Source: Caprimulgus europaeus
Taxonomy: Eukaryota; Chordata; Aves; Caprimulgiformes; Caprimulgidae
DNA length: 64,000 nt
Direction of reading: 5' to 3'
Assembly (NCBI GenBank): GCA_907165065.1
Contig: OU015525.1
Coordinates: 44,994,037-45,058,036, forward strand
Within the stretch, counting starts at the first letter, position 1, and every line of letters starts with the position of its first letter. Of the stretch, positions 35,915 to 50,900 are shown piece by piece. A program made the position numbers and the translations under genes. Under the pieces are notes generated by a model. It was not told where the DNA came from, did no database searches, and saw only the letters and a program-made list of their open reading frames with translations.

Positions 35915-38900
35915 CTGCAGGGAGAAAAAGACCCCACGACATTCTTCAGCAGAAAGCACTTCTGATGTAACCTTGCTGCCCCCCGCCATAGCTTAAAGCT
36001 TAGCTTCTCATTTTCATGCACATAAGTACAAAATGAGCTGTAATCTGACAAAACCAGCATCTTGTAATATTATAAAAAATGTATTTGCCTTGCTTTTAAT
36101 CAATGCATATGCAGTACTGATACTTCTCCAGAGAGAGGGTCAGTTTTCAACATCCCTGAGTGTTAACTCTTGTGGTAAGTGAACTAGACAGTGAGAAGCT
36201 CAACAGTTAGATGCTGTATCACAGCATCCTGATGTCCTCCCATTTACAGTTTGTCCAAGGATTTCTGAATGTGCCTGCTATAGTTTTCACACAATCGTCA
36301 CTCTAGGTTTAGATCACTAAATGGACAAGACACTTTGGCTATCACCTGCTTTAAAAATTAAACTCAGCCTCCTTTTTGAGGTCAGATATACTACTATCCC
36401 TAAATAACATACTGATGCTAGACCAGAGTTCAAAGGTCACCAAAACAGCAATTTTTAGTGGTATCCAGAAAATATAACCAAAGACTTGCAAACACATTTT
36501 CTGTGGAAAAAACCAGCCCCATATTCACCGATTTACAGAGGTACTGTTGAAAGCACTAATTACTAACAAACACTTCCCTTTTGCAAATGGTCATTATGCA
36601 CAGTATTTTCCAGAGTTATCTCTCTGAATATAGATACTGCCATTGTGTGAGGAATCCCTGAAGGAGAGGAAGGCTGGATCCTCACTGCAGGTGATACCAG
36701 TTTCAAACAATTTCCAGTTTAGAGAACAGATCTGGTGTCCTGGCTGGGCTGTGTCAGAGCTCAGAAAGGCTGGCTGACTCTTAGGGCATTACTTGCATAT
36801 TCCCAATAAGCACAGCTGCATTTACAGCTTTTCTCTCAAGCAGCTTCCATCTTTCCAGAGCACGGTTCACTGAAAAGACCCCACACATCAACTCTCTGCC
36901 CTGCATTAGCAGCACTTTGCTGTAGGCAGCTCTGAAGGAAACACTTATCCAAGAGACTGAGCTGCCACTCAAAACGCAGCATCCCTGATGCGGTACCTCC
37001 GCAGAACTTGCCTGGCTCCCAGCACTTGTCGTTAGAAGTGATCAGCCTGAACAAACTTTAACAAATTGATACTGCTAAGTTTTAAACTTTGAGGCAAAAT
37101 TTAAAAGAAAAGAGAGGCCACAATTTGAGTTTTCCCAGGACAGCTTACGAAGCAGTTCAGAGCAGCTTATGCAGTAAGAAAATATTTCCCTTCCTGCAAT
37201 AAAATATTCGTACTTCTAAAGGGCAGGAACAGGAGGAGGTTCTTAACATTTGCTGATATAACAGAAATATTTACCTGTTTACCACATACAGAAACAGCCA
37301 AATTTCAATCAAAAGCAAGCTATCACTCAGGTGATATTTTCAGGTAGAAGCCACACGTGTCAGTCAGGACAACGGCAGTTTAGCACCTTACAGCCCCTTG
37401 GGGAGAACGATGCCCTTATTACATACAGCAGGTACATCATGTCAAAACAGCTCTTTGCTGTTGTATCTAAAAATCTCAACTCCTGTGATGGGCTGCAAGG
37501 GTGCAAGACTTGCAGGGAACTGGAGTTTCACAAAGAGAAGCTGACAGCTGTGAGAACGTGACCCTGCGTTACAAGGTGAGAAAAACTGAAGCTTGCTTCG
37601 GCACAGTGAGCTATGTTCCCTTAACCCCATCTATCCTGACCCCTCTTACATGTTGAAGTGACCTGATCTGGAATGCACTTGTTCCATAGGCTCTATGTAT
37701 GCAGAATTAATGAGACACCTATTGGAAAGCCCACTCGTGCAGATTTTATAGGTCATGTACATGCTAACCTTTCACGCATATAACAGGAAAAGCCTCTAAC
37801 CACAGGGAACCTACTCTGCAGCTCTGAAGAAGAGTGGTGGCTCCCCGCTTGCCAGGCTTACCTTGGATGGAAATGGTAAATCTTATGTGACTACCTCAGA
37901 AGTTGTTCTGCGACTTGGACACATGCTTCTCAGTATGTACAGCTTGTATAAATACATGAAATGGGAAAGACAAGAGTCACTATGCCCAATTACCTTGGGA
38001 CTGTGGAATCTCCTTGAATAGCATGTCCTAATAAGGAAAGTAGTGGAAGATCTATTTAGAGCACTTATTTCTGGCTTGGATCACACAACCATGGTCATCT
38101 CTGTCTCCCATAATGAGAGGTGCTCTCTTTTGACCTTTTGATCCATCTGCCTTAAACTATTAAGGTGTGCCTGTAGTCTGAAGAGCTAGACTTTATGAAA
38201 ACCAGCTGCTGGGAGGGTGGGTGCCTTTTCCAAAAGCAGCAGCGGATGCAGCAGCTGCTACAGCAGAAAGATACAAAACCAACTTCATTTTGAGCAATTG
38301 CTTGGAAACTCGAGCTGAGCAACTGATAGATCAAACAGCAGCAATCCACCCAACTTCAGCTTGAATTGAACCAGAACAGTTTTGCTTTATGCCAAGACCT
38401 ACATGGCTCCAGATTTCATAACTAGACACACAGCCTCTTCTGGTTCATCAGTCTGAAGCTCTCCTACTATAAGACCACAGGACCAAATGCTTTACATACT
38501 ATCCAAGGTCTCAGTGCTCTCTACAGCAGTTAAAACATAGGACTTCTCCCCGCCACTCAAACGTATCCTTTTTTAACACCACTCTCTGTCAACTTTGATG
38601 TTTGTGATGAAGAAGTAAGATTACAAATGAGTAATCTGTAATTAAAAATTACAAAGTATTACAGACTGATCAACCAAACATTAACTGACAACAGCAGAGA
38701 CAACATCTCTCTTGCATGAGCAGAGACGTAATCATGAGGCTTAAAACAGAACCATAACAGGGAAGAGAAAAGGGAGCCTCTAAAAACAAGGAACTCAAAT
38801 GGATTGATATTTGTGCTGTTAGACTCAAAAACTCACCAAAATCAAGACCAAAAAAAAAAAAAAACCAGTCTTAAAAATTTATCCTTTATTGAATTAAACA

Positions 38901-41900
38901 AACTAGAAGCTTATGAAGTGACACGGTTGAAATTACACTATGACTTGGAATTCTAAAAAAAAAAAAAAAAAATAAAAAAAAAAATTAAAACCTACCCCCC
39001 GCCCCATTACATGAACCTGATAGAAATCTTTTCAGAGCAATACTACGATCATCAAACCTCTGGAGAATGCTTTTTATGGGGACTAAAGTCTATACTTGCA
39101 TTCTGAATCATTCTACATAGAAATCACCTGGCAGCCTACAATGCTTACAGGGGACCTACGAGCTACTGGGAGATGTGACCACTTAAAGTGCTGTCCAGAT
39201 TTTTTTTTTCCTTATTTTTTCTTTCAGGAGGATTAAATTAAGCGTAACAGAAAATTAGGTATAAAGGTAGACTTGTTATCCTTCTGAATAAGAACAGTTG
39301 GTATGGGAAAAAAAGAAAAAAAATCAAAGTTATTGGAAGTATGAACTGAAAACAAATTTAAGTTGGTCATGATAATTAAGCACATGGCTTTGGCCAGAGA
39401 TCACTTGTGCAGCACGTGAGTTGCATCATCACGCATCTTCTTCCTGAAGAAAAGTCTCAGTATCATTTAAAATGTAACATATCCTGAAAATTAATGTAAT
39501 CTTGTTTTTACACTTTGCCTCTGTGTATTTAAGACACTCAAACAAAGATAAAAAAAACCCAAACAAACTAAACTGGATTTATGATGAACTCGTAAGCAAG
39601 AAACAAGGGATGCTGGAGCTGCCTGTGATTTGGGAATTGAGGCTATTTCCCATCTGAGGATTGGGAAAGCCAAACTGCTGTTACTGAGGGATTAACCTGC
39701 AAAATGCTGCAATCTATAGAATTTAACTTGGGATTAATTCATTAGAGAGAAAAAACAAACTGAAGGGCAAAGCGGGGCAATGAGACAGCAAAGTCTGAAA
39801 ACAAAAAGCAGGCAGGATCTGCATCAGGAAAGGAACCACAATATTTGGTTTAGTGCTAATGCATTGAGGCCTTTCCTCAGCAAATTACAGTCTATCTGCT
39901 AAGCTGAGGAGGAAAAGCACCCTGGAAGATGAGGAGATCAAGTCTCCCACTAAAAGGTACCAAAAAATTGCCTGGGGAATGGCCTCTGTATTCTCCTCTG
40001 GGGAAGCAGCACTCTCCTGCTGAAGCGACATAGCCAGCCTCTGACTGGAAGCACATTTTAGATAAAGGCACGGCTGTCATATGTAGTTCATGCACAGGCA
40101 CGGATGGTGCTTTCAACAGAGAGAGGCTTGGAGGAGGAAGCAGATAAAACACTGGGATGTGGGCTGAAGCAGAACATTTTGTAACGTGTTCTGCCAGTAA
40201 GGAAAACTGCAGGAAGAAAAGCAGCAAATGCATTCCTTGGCCGGGAATCACTTGCTATTTAAGCCAGCCAGCCAGATGTGGTAGGGGTATGGGGAGAAGA
40301 GGGATTTTTCTGGCTTTGCTTTATAAATAAATCACTGTTCTTGAATCCAGAAGACATTTTCTCTGACCGCTATATATATGTAATACTTTTAGCCTGTTAT
40401 CACGTGCCTAGCAAATTTGTCTTATTTTTTTTATTCTTGTGAAAGTAATGGTTTCCTCCTCCTCTTCCTCTCTAGCACTCGCCCCGCACTGTTGAACAAA
40501 TCCTCTTTCCCCTGTCACTTCTCACCTGAGCAGTGGCCTCTGTCAGTTCATGTCCCTCATGTGCCTAAGTTGCATTTATGCTCTACCAGTCTTTTTTAGA
40601 AAAGCATCTGAGTTAAGTAGTTGCTTTGGCACTACTTTTTATATAAAATTTTAAGTCAGCTGACTACTACTGTGACAGCTTTCTGGGAACAGCTATAAGA
40701 CAGCCTACAGTACCACAGCACTACCAAGAGATTCAGTTGATGCTTATATGCCCCGGAGCCAAAGCCACCATCCCCTGGAGACTGAAGGGTCAACCGTCAG
40801 TACAGGGGTTCAGTTAATGTGAATGGGAGTAGTTCAGCTAAATCTCCGCTGAATCATTATCCCCGAATGTATCTGAGGAATTTAACCAGCACCCTTTGCA
40901 GCTTCTTGCTTTGTTCAGCATCCACAGCACTAAGTCTTAAGATGCAATGACATTCTTGCTTAATCTTGCAGACAATACATTTCTGAAATTTTGGTAACAG
41001 AGGATTACTGGGTTTGCACAAGGAAGAATTTTGCCTATAGCAACAGGATAAAAAATGCTAAAGAGCATTATCTCTGCAGATATAATTATGTATTTGGCAA
41101 CCTGCACCATACATATTACAACACTGTAGCATGTGCTAGATAAGGTTCACAGCTGTAGACACTGAACAGCACCCCTGTCAGAATTTCTGTGATTTTCAAC
41201 ACGTTGAAGAAGATGAGTAAAAGACTTTGTGCAGAAAGACGGAAGACAAAAAAATCCCAAAAGCTAAGGCTCAGAACCATATTAAATCAATTTAAAATTG
41301 TGACTCCCTTTTCAGATCAACTTCAGTAAATCTAGAATACAAAACTACACCAAAACAACCTACACCAAAACACCTACAACACGAAAAGCAACCAGCCTCC
41401 TGAATCCTTTCCCCAAGCTGAAAAGTCTGTTGTTTGCAAATGCAAGCTTCCTTTTTGGGGAGGAGGAGGCATAGAAATGCTAGCTGCTGCAGTTCTGCTG
41501 ACCTAAATATAGGGCACGACCCAATACTGTGCCAATAATTTTGTATGAAATTAAGCTGTTTTGTCTAAATAAAAGACATTAAGCTTGAACTTACGTGTTC
41601 TTCTGAAGCATAAAGGACTTCCATTAGCCGATTGACAAGGTCATTATTCTCTCCCCCATGTTCTTGGCAGAGAAGTTCAATCTCCCTTAATTTGCCAAAG
41701 TAGAAATCCCTTTCCTTCTCCACGCCTTCAAGTGCAAGTTTTAATGAATGTACCTGTGTGTAAACCAAGATGTGATACATCAGTTGTGAGGTACACTACA
41801 GATGAAACAACTCGGCCTAGAATTATGCATGGTAAACAATCTTAAATATATATTCAATTTTATAGGTTAAAATGCAGCCCACTTATTTTTTTCCTGAAGT

Positions 41901-44900
41901 GCTAGACTGCACCTTACCCAACAGAGAATAGTAAATCAGGCTCCCCTATTATGCCTCTTGGATACATCTTAACCTTGATCCTTAAAGCTCAATTTTCTCA
42001 GTGCTCTTTATACTGAAACCCAAGGCAGCAGTTCAGGAATCAGGCCTACTTAATACTTGTCTCCTAACAATGCTGCCAGAAGTCTCATTTAATACTAATG
42101 CATGAAACTTTCAGCTCAGTACTTGCATTATTTTGCCTGGATTAATATGTAGCTGTTGGGAAACCTACAATATCTCCTTGCCTAAAAATATGTAGGCCTA
42201 GCAGAAAAGCTCACAAAGGGAAATGGTCTAGTTAGGAAATTAAAAAGTCCTCTAGTTGAAAAGATGAGGACTGCTGTGTTATTTTTTTACCTCTCCTTTT
42301 CTGCCTCGCCACTTACCATACTGCTTAGAGACCTGTGTTTCAGCACTCTGATGCCGTGACTGGCTGCACCATGGACTTTCTGCTCTGACTGATGTGCTGT
42401 TTCTATCAACAAATTCTCTCAAATGCCAAATCTCTTTCTCTTTGCAACCTTGTTCACAAGAGTCTTCAAGCTACACTGTCAGCCTCAATTTCACCACCAG
42501 GACTGCTGCAAATCACTTATGGGCAACATAGCTGTTAATGATTAGCTTCATATAAAGCTTCATATTCATGACAGATGTTGCAATATATTTTTATACATAC
42601 ATATATATATATACACACACATACAACACATATATTTAAAAATAGCAATTTTGTGGGAGCCTAACAGATAAAGTGCTGTCCAATGGGACATACACAATCA
42701 GGTTAACATATAAGTGGCTTACAAATTCAGAAGACAGCAGTGTAACTATCAACAGAAATAATCACAGATGAAGCTGTCTACAGTAAACACACTGACCCAA
42801 ATCACATCCAAATTACAGCCAAATCAGCATCCATATTTTAAGGCTTGCAATTATACAAATGATTTTCTAAATAAAACATGCTAAATGAATTAAATCACAT
42901 CAGACTACATTTCAATGAGCTGATATAATTTAATACATAGTTCTGTGTTGCCAGTTCTACTGCAAGCTAATTTATTTCCTTCACTAGTGAAAACACCAGC
43001 AGAGTTCAAACAATGCTTTGACAGCCTACTAAATCCTATCAGTTCATTTTTCCGTAACTGCTGAGCTAGCAATGCCTTTTTCTGACCTTTGATTGCACTC
43101 TCAGAGGTGTCAGACAGCAGAACTGACTTGTTACCAGGGCAGGATCTCAGAGCATCTCATTCACGTACTAACCCATTTCTGACCAGCTGCCTGAGCATGA
43201 CACCCAAGTCTTCCCTTGACAGTTTGAATCTATGATTGATACAATGACCAGTCACCTTAAAATTAACTATTCATTAAAGCAGGAATAGCAAAATGGAACA
43301 AGAGTTTACAATATTGTGGTCTACAGATGAAGACCTCACATTTAAGATGTGTCTTCTGGATCTGCAGCAGTGTATTCCTTGGGAGCAGCGTCTGCACCCA
43401 GACAGAAGACCGCAACTGCTTCCAGATCCCTCGCTCGACGCTTGCTAGAGCGTGGGAAAACAATTAACTCCAGCTGAAACACGGGCTGCTGATAGCTCAG
43501 TCTGTCTCCCCTTCTGACCTATTTACTATGAAGGCATTGCCCTATTTTCATTCTATACCTTCACTCAGTTTTAAGAAAAACTAATCATTAAACTGTGCAT
43601 ATTTGCACACAGTTAATTAACTACATGGACAGAACAGTTAGCATCAAACGAGATATGCTTTTTTGCAGTAACATATCAACTACTTGTCTGTGACACATTT
43701 ATTTGTTGTTCTTTAGGTAATTAGCACATCCACATGCTATTTTTTCCTTCTATTTACATGCCAAAAGGTTAATCCTGTATGAGGAATGGTGCATGTTGAC
43801 TCCCATGCGTTGTTTTTGGACCAGAAGTAACTCTCTGCAGTCCATTTAATGGGTGCAAAAGCACCAGTTCCTACTAATTGGTCTTTTCTCTGATGGCACA
43901 TATTGGCAGTATGAATACCCATGGGACTGGAGAGCCAAGGTGGAGATTAAGTACATACCGCAGACATGCAGCCAAAATGGGGCTGCTTTCAGAAACTATG
44001 TGTATATTAACATAAAGTTAATGGTTCTTGGGACTGTTCACCACATATAAAGGTCCCTTCTCCACATGTAATGGTCCTTGGTCTGTGTTGTCTCCTCAAC
44101 TGCACTCAAAATCTTTGTGAGAGTACTGGCTGGTACAGACCACAAACACAGCAGGGACCACTTTAGCATTTTAATGTTATGGGTAATCAAGTTCCAGTGC
44201 ACAATGACATTCCTTGGACGTGTTTAATTTACTAGCACAGATCAAGGCAATAGCTAAGACCATTTTAAGAGAAACTTAAAGATTGTTGGGAGCTGTTAAA
44301 GCAACAAATGTTATGGATGGCTTACGATTATTGCAAATAGCTCATTAAGCAACCCCATGGGTTGGACAGCCCCACTACTTAAAGTTTTCCACTACAAATT
44401 GCATGGAAGTTCAGATGTTTCAATCTCCTTTTGCTGCCATGAAAAGCCTGAGAGAAGCCCAATCTGTTACAGCCACATTGAAATGTGATATCCACAGACA
44501 CCATTCAGCATTTCTTAGTCATAATCAAGACAGCAAAGGGGTAAAAGTGGCTGCTGCTCTCATCTCCCTGGTTGCTGGAGAGTGGTAAAAACTAGGCAAT
44601 TTGGGTCTTCAAGCATGCTCAGATTTGGGGTCAGAAAAACCTGGCTCAGAGCTGCTTGCAGCATAGCTCTTTTGGCTTGTGTTATATGCCCAGAGTACAC
44701 AAGTAACCATTAGTGGGAAATTAAATACCAAACGCTGCCAGCATTTAAAAAAAAATAAATAAGTGCCTTACAGACCATTCTAGCTAGAAAAGGTCTCTTG
44801 AAAACTGGGTATTAAGACACCAACTTTCCAAATCCTCAAAATTCCTTCTCCTTTGGTGATGGGGGAAATAAATCAGTTTTCTCTCAGGGTTATTTGTATA

Positions 44901-47900
44901 TAAAGCTTAAGGTTTTCACACATGGAACGTGCAAGGAATATATTAGCAGCAAATGTGATAGTGACTGCCTGTTTTAGTAAAGATCAAATATTTTGATGTT
45001 GCTCAGATCCCAACCAACTCTTCCTGCTGAAGAGAACATATTCTGACTTCTAAGTACAGATATTATGGTTTAAGTTGCATTAAGCTGACATTTGAACTCC
45101 ACTCAAATTGATTAAAAAGATTCCATGAAAAACACATAAATCCATTCCTTGTGCTACATTTAAAAACTTTTCCAAAAATCCAATAAAAAGCCCGTTTGGA
45201 AGGCTGGTGGACCTGCTGTGCTCTCTGCTGCTCAGAATTAGACCCTGAATCCGCAGTATGCTGTGTTTGGGATGTGGTTATCCATCCACCACCTTTAAGG
45301 GCATAACAGGAACCGAGAATTTGCAAACAGTGCCCCAACAAACTGAAATCTTTGTTGTTCAAGTCAATAAAAGTCTGAAACAGAAATGCCCTTAATTGTG
45401 GAAAATTATACTTGATCCAGAATAACAACTTCTTCCTGAATGCAGCTGCCAGGCAGCTCAGACTCTAAAATATGAGGTTCTTTTCCAGTTTTCCTCATCC
45501 AGGACAAATATAGGGATCAGGCCTCATTTATACTAGTGGCATTTACACCATTCTGACAGTACAGTCTTGAGCCACATGCAGACATTTATTCGTGTCCAGT
45601 GTAGACATTCCTGCATGTCCAGAAATGGCAGCATGGTGTGAAGCTCCATAGCATAAATGAAAATTTACCCCCTACATTCCTAACATTAAAGAAATTCTGA
45701 AGCTTTATTGATGGTATTGCAGAACATTATTTATAATATAACTAAGTATTCTCACAAAGGAAGATCACATTTTTAAATGAAAAAGGCAAATCTCTAACAC
45801 CTTGGTATTATCAACAGGCTTGATTTTCTCAACACCACCACATCAAAATGATTTATTTGAAATTTGTAATACACAAGAACATTACTGGGATTTTTCCTAT
45901 CCAAGTGAAATAAAAGATACATTTCCACATCTAGTAAAATTACGATACTTCAGCAAGACTTACCTATCATTCCCAAGATCACTTTTTAAAAATAATGGTA
46001 AACACCAGTCATCTCTGTCATATGTTGTTTTTAACAAAAAATCACTTTTTTTCCTTCCCAGCTGAGCTATTTCAATCTTTGTCCCTTCATAAATCTGGAG
46101 AGCATCATTCAACAGAGGGTAATATTAGATTTCATGCCTGCCTGTGACAATGAATGCATCTAATTTTATGCTGAAAGCAAATTTACCTGTTCACTGAGCT
46201 GTATGACTTGAGTTTCCAAATCTTTATCTGATTTGGATGCTGAACTGCTTGGTGCAGCTTTTTTTGCTGAAGATGGACGAGAAGGTGTTGATCCTGGTTT
46301 AGAAGCTGGACTGGATTTAGCAGCACCTGAATGATACAATAAATAAGTAAATAATAATCAAGATTTTTCTCCATGATAAATACATTCCTATTAACCTGGT
46401 ACTGAAACAAAAGTATTTATTTTACAGACAGCCATTCTCTCTCTTGCTTCAAGGTGACAGTAGAAGTTCTGCTGCTGCTGCTGTGCCTTGGGAAAGGAAA
46501 AACCACATTTCCTAGCAGTTTCATTTTGGGTTTGTTACTGAGTGAAGTAACCCTGAAACTAAAATAAACAAACGTAGGACTAAGAATATAAAGTTCCCTT
46601 AGCTCTCAGTAGCTTTCAGCTTTTAAAAATATGCTGTTAATAGACCATTACCCAGCCCAATATTTAGTGTACCTATCTATCTACAATCTCCTCGAGAAAG
46701 ACAGATTTGAAATAAACTCAGCTAAACTGCCTCTGTGCTTTCCTCATTTTCAAATGTAAACCATCCCTGAGACAAGGGCACTGAAATTCAGACAGAGCAT
46801 GCAGAATTAAATCCATCAGTTAACTCACAGTTGCCATGGTGACAAGAGATGAGTTTTGATCTGCTTAGGTTTTGCTATTTGTTTTTAATTACTTGCACTG
46901 CAGATCTGCCAGAAAGCAGAGCAACATCTTTACCAGCAAAAATGGCAGGTAATGAGCACGCACAGGTGCTCTTTTTCACAATGCTTGTGTCACACACATA
47001 CCCCAGCAGAGGATTGTTTGTGGAAAAGGGTTTGCAGTGCCTCCATAGGACCCTCACAGCCAGCTCCTCACACCTTGTTGCTGCTGGCTGTTTGGTTTAG
47101 TCGCTCAGCCCCCAGTACACGAGTGCCTGGCTCACAGTGTCCACCTTGCCTCGGCTCCCACAGGCACTGTACTCCAACTTACAGCTTTTTTCCTTATTCC
47201 TTCTGACTAGGAGTAAATTTCAGATGCAGTGGACATACATCTGGCACAAAAATTGCTTGGGTTAAGAAGACAGAAGAGAAATTCAGCCCCCTCCAACCTT
47301 ATTTGATTTACTAAGCAGGCATGTGAATCAGAAGTCCTGCTTAGCAGCACCCACATTTATCACTGTTTCTTACAAAGAGCAAAACACAGCTGTCCAGACG
47401 TGCTGATGGGCTCCACAGCCATCCTCCTCCACCAAATGCCATCATCTCTGAAGCCTGGGCCACACAGTGTGCAGGAGAAAGCCCGAATGCAGTAAGCACC
47501 CAGCTCCCAGCTGAGCTCTGATGTTGCAGTCACCAATTCTGGAGGGATTTGCCCCACCTTCCACCCACACCTCGCCAGCTGCTCCTCCCATGGGATTATT
47601 TAACTTATGGCACACTACAAATGGTTCCAAGTTGTAATTTCCACAATGTGTGCCCAGTGTCAGACAACACTTTGATAAAGCAATCCACTGTAAAAACTAA
47701 TGTTTTACCAAGGCGTTGCTAGGAGGAGATCACAAGGAGGCAGGGAAAGGCAGGAGAGGGAGAAAGACGACTTGTGATGCTGCCTGTATGACCAAACCAC
47801 GGAGCGCACACGATTTCACTAGCCTAGAACTGTATATAGTGGTCCCTTGGAGGAACTGAAAAGCGATGGGAAAGGAGAGCAGCAATGGGTTATTTAATCA

Positions 47901-50900
47901 AGTTTTTCTGATTTAGTCACAGACCTCTCTCCATAACAAGCATCTCCTCCTGCCTCTAAGGATAACTTGGTATTAACTGGGTCACCTAATGCCAACAGAA
48001 CATAAATAAACAACTTGATAATGCAGTTGACTTGTGTGAGCATTTTTGTACAAGATGTCCACCCTCCTTTTTTATGCTCCTTAAAATGAGACGGACAAGG
48101 AAAAAAAAAACAACCCTTTCCTTCCCGCCCCCCAAAATTGGTGACTGCAGTCCAGTAACTTCCATACTTAAGTCCTTATAATTATGTACACAAACACACC
48201 TCTAGCAGATTTCAGACACAATACACAGACTTGCTAAGTTAGGAAAATTCAATGTTGTGTAAATGCCTGAAATTAAAGTTCTTTTCACACCATACTTAGA
48301 TCAGAAAAGAATAAATAATTGGTGGAAAAACGTTAAAAACGCCAAGATTTTTTGCTGCTATTTCTTTTCTTGGGCAATTTCATAAACTTTAGCACCCTGC
48401 CTTCATCACACACTTTCCAGGTTCAGTTCATATTTTGACTAACTAAAAATAATTTGCTTAAGAGTAGGATTGTTAAGATGCTCTCAAAGCGAGGAAAATA
48501 ATTTTCATTTGGATTAGCAGATAAACAGAAGAAAACTAGTGTCAAAATATGCAAGATAAACACACACATGAAATAATCACTTTGACTATAGCACTCTAGC
48601 TTGGCCTGAAGTTATTTAATGAACCCTTGCATCACACGCAACTGCAACATTTATTATACAACATTTAAAATAATACATATATACTAAACTGAGGTATCAA
48701 CATTTATTTCTTACTGTATTCTACACCAGCAAGATGCAGTTCAGGATATCAATTGAAAATCAAATGCTATAAAACAAGCTATGAACCTTCAGATGGGAAA
48801 CCCTGGCTGGTCAGTGCAGCTCTCGTCCTCTATCAACTCCCCTTCTACTTGAAGGCAGCACTGGAATTCCTCCAGGCAGCAAGCACCGGAGAAGCTGCTC
48901 AGCTTTTCTAGGGCAGCCTCCCCTGGCCTATCAGCTCTTCACCATTTCTCCTGAGGGGGTCATGGTGCAGGACCTAAGCAAAGCACGTTGTGCAGCACAC
49001 TGCTCCCTTTTCATGTTCAACAGCCCTGCGAAGCGAGGTGGTCCTTTGTAGATCAGGGTACTGATCACAGAAAGCCAAATCATTAAGTACATGCGTCTTT
49101 TTAACCTGCAGAGAGAGCTGAGGACAGAGCAAGCACCGACACTTAATCCCCAGGTATTCTCTCTAATTTGCAGCTGAGGCTCTCTCCCAGAGCATGCTGA
49201 GCAAGCTCATATCACCACTGGCTGCGGCAGAGAGGGCTGGATAGCACCAACACACCACATTGTATTCTGCCCTCCTTTGAAAACAACAAAGCCTTTTGAA
49301 TTTCTACAGCAACGTGTTACTAAGCTGTATAAAGTCCAGACAAATCAAAAGGAATCGACTTTTGCTCCACTGCTCAGGATCAGCTCTTAAATGAACACGA
49401 TATTCCAATTTCATCAAGCCAGATAAAAACCAGCTAAATAACCGGAGCATTTCAGACCGTATTAGCGACAGCCGGATAGATCTTAATTACAAGAGAGAAT
49501 GCCTAGGGATTTCTAATTTAAAGTTTCCTGGAGAAACAAAAAAACCCCCTCTACTGCACATTTTTTCTGAAATGTCAGTTTTAGGATCAGCTCAGAGGTA
49601 AGCCTCTCATTTCTAACAGAAGCTTAATTTCATAAAAGAATTAAAGGATGCTGGTTAGTAGGGTAGCACAAAGTACTTGAGACAGCCAGATATCCAAATG
49701 GAGATGAAATATCTCGGTAGAATTAATGACTTTGCTATGGAGCACCACAATGATTTTGCAGTCAATTAGTGCAAGGGTGGAATAACTCCTAATGCGTTGC
49801 TCTGAGGGGCTATGTAAACCAAGCAGTTTAAATTCTGTCCCTCATCCTATCCTCTATGAAAACATTTATATATAAGCCATATACATATTCTGAGAAAGCA
49901 CAAAATTTTATACAAATATTTGACATACAAAATATCTGATAACCAACTCTATTCACTGACCACTAAGAACTGCATCAGTGCCATAAATGTTACCCGTTAC
50001 CAACTCCTTTTCAAGCTTCCTGTCAAGGTTCAAAAAGAAGTGCAGAGTCCTGCCCCTGGAGAGGAACAGCCCCATGCCCCAGAACATGCTGGCAGCCAAC
50101 TGTCCAGAAAGCAGTGTGGCAGAAAAGGAATTGAGGGTCCTAGTGGACACCACGTTGAGGACAAGTGAGCAACACACCATTACAGCAAGGAAGGCAAACA
50201 GCCTCCTGAGCTGCATTGGAAAGAGCATTGCCAGCCGTTTGAGGGAGGTGATCTTCCCTCTCAGCACTGACGAGGCACATCTGGAGCACCGAGTCCAGTT
50301 CAGGGCTCCACAGTGCAAGAGAGACATGGACATACTGGAAAGAATCCAACAAAGGGCCAGGAAAATGACTGAGGGACTGGAGCACCTCACGTATAAGGAA
50401 AGGCTGAGAGCTGGGACTGTTCAGCCTGAAGGAGAAAAGCTTCAGGGGGATCTTACGCTTACCTGAAGGAAGCGTGCAAAGAAAATGGAGACAGCTCTTT
50501 TCAGTGGTCCCCAGTCAAAGGACAAGAAGCAGTAAGCACCAGGAATTCCATTTAAACATAAGAAAAAACTTCTTCACTCTGAGGGTGATCTAATACTGGA
50601 ACAGCTGCCCAGAGAGGCTGGGGGTTCTCCATCCTTGGAGATACTCAAAACCCAACTGGGTACAATCCTGGTCAACCAGCTCTAGGTTGCTCTAAGGATC
50701 CAGCAGAAGGGCCGGACTGGACCATCTCAGAGGTGCCTTCTCACCTCTACCTTTCTGTGAGAACTTCTGCTACAGCATGCTCTGATTTTAGGTCAATGCA
50801 GGGTCCAATTAGAATTTTTTGTAAACAGTATCACAGCTGCTTCAATTAGCGCCTGGATTACTTTTTGTGCCTGCACATATAACACTAGCAGAGACGGGAA

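Noticed and set aside
38850..38985. Processed pseudogene with poly(A) tail
   Set aside because: No AATAAA at the right distance before the A tracts on the + strand and no recognisable coding sequence upstream.
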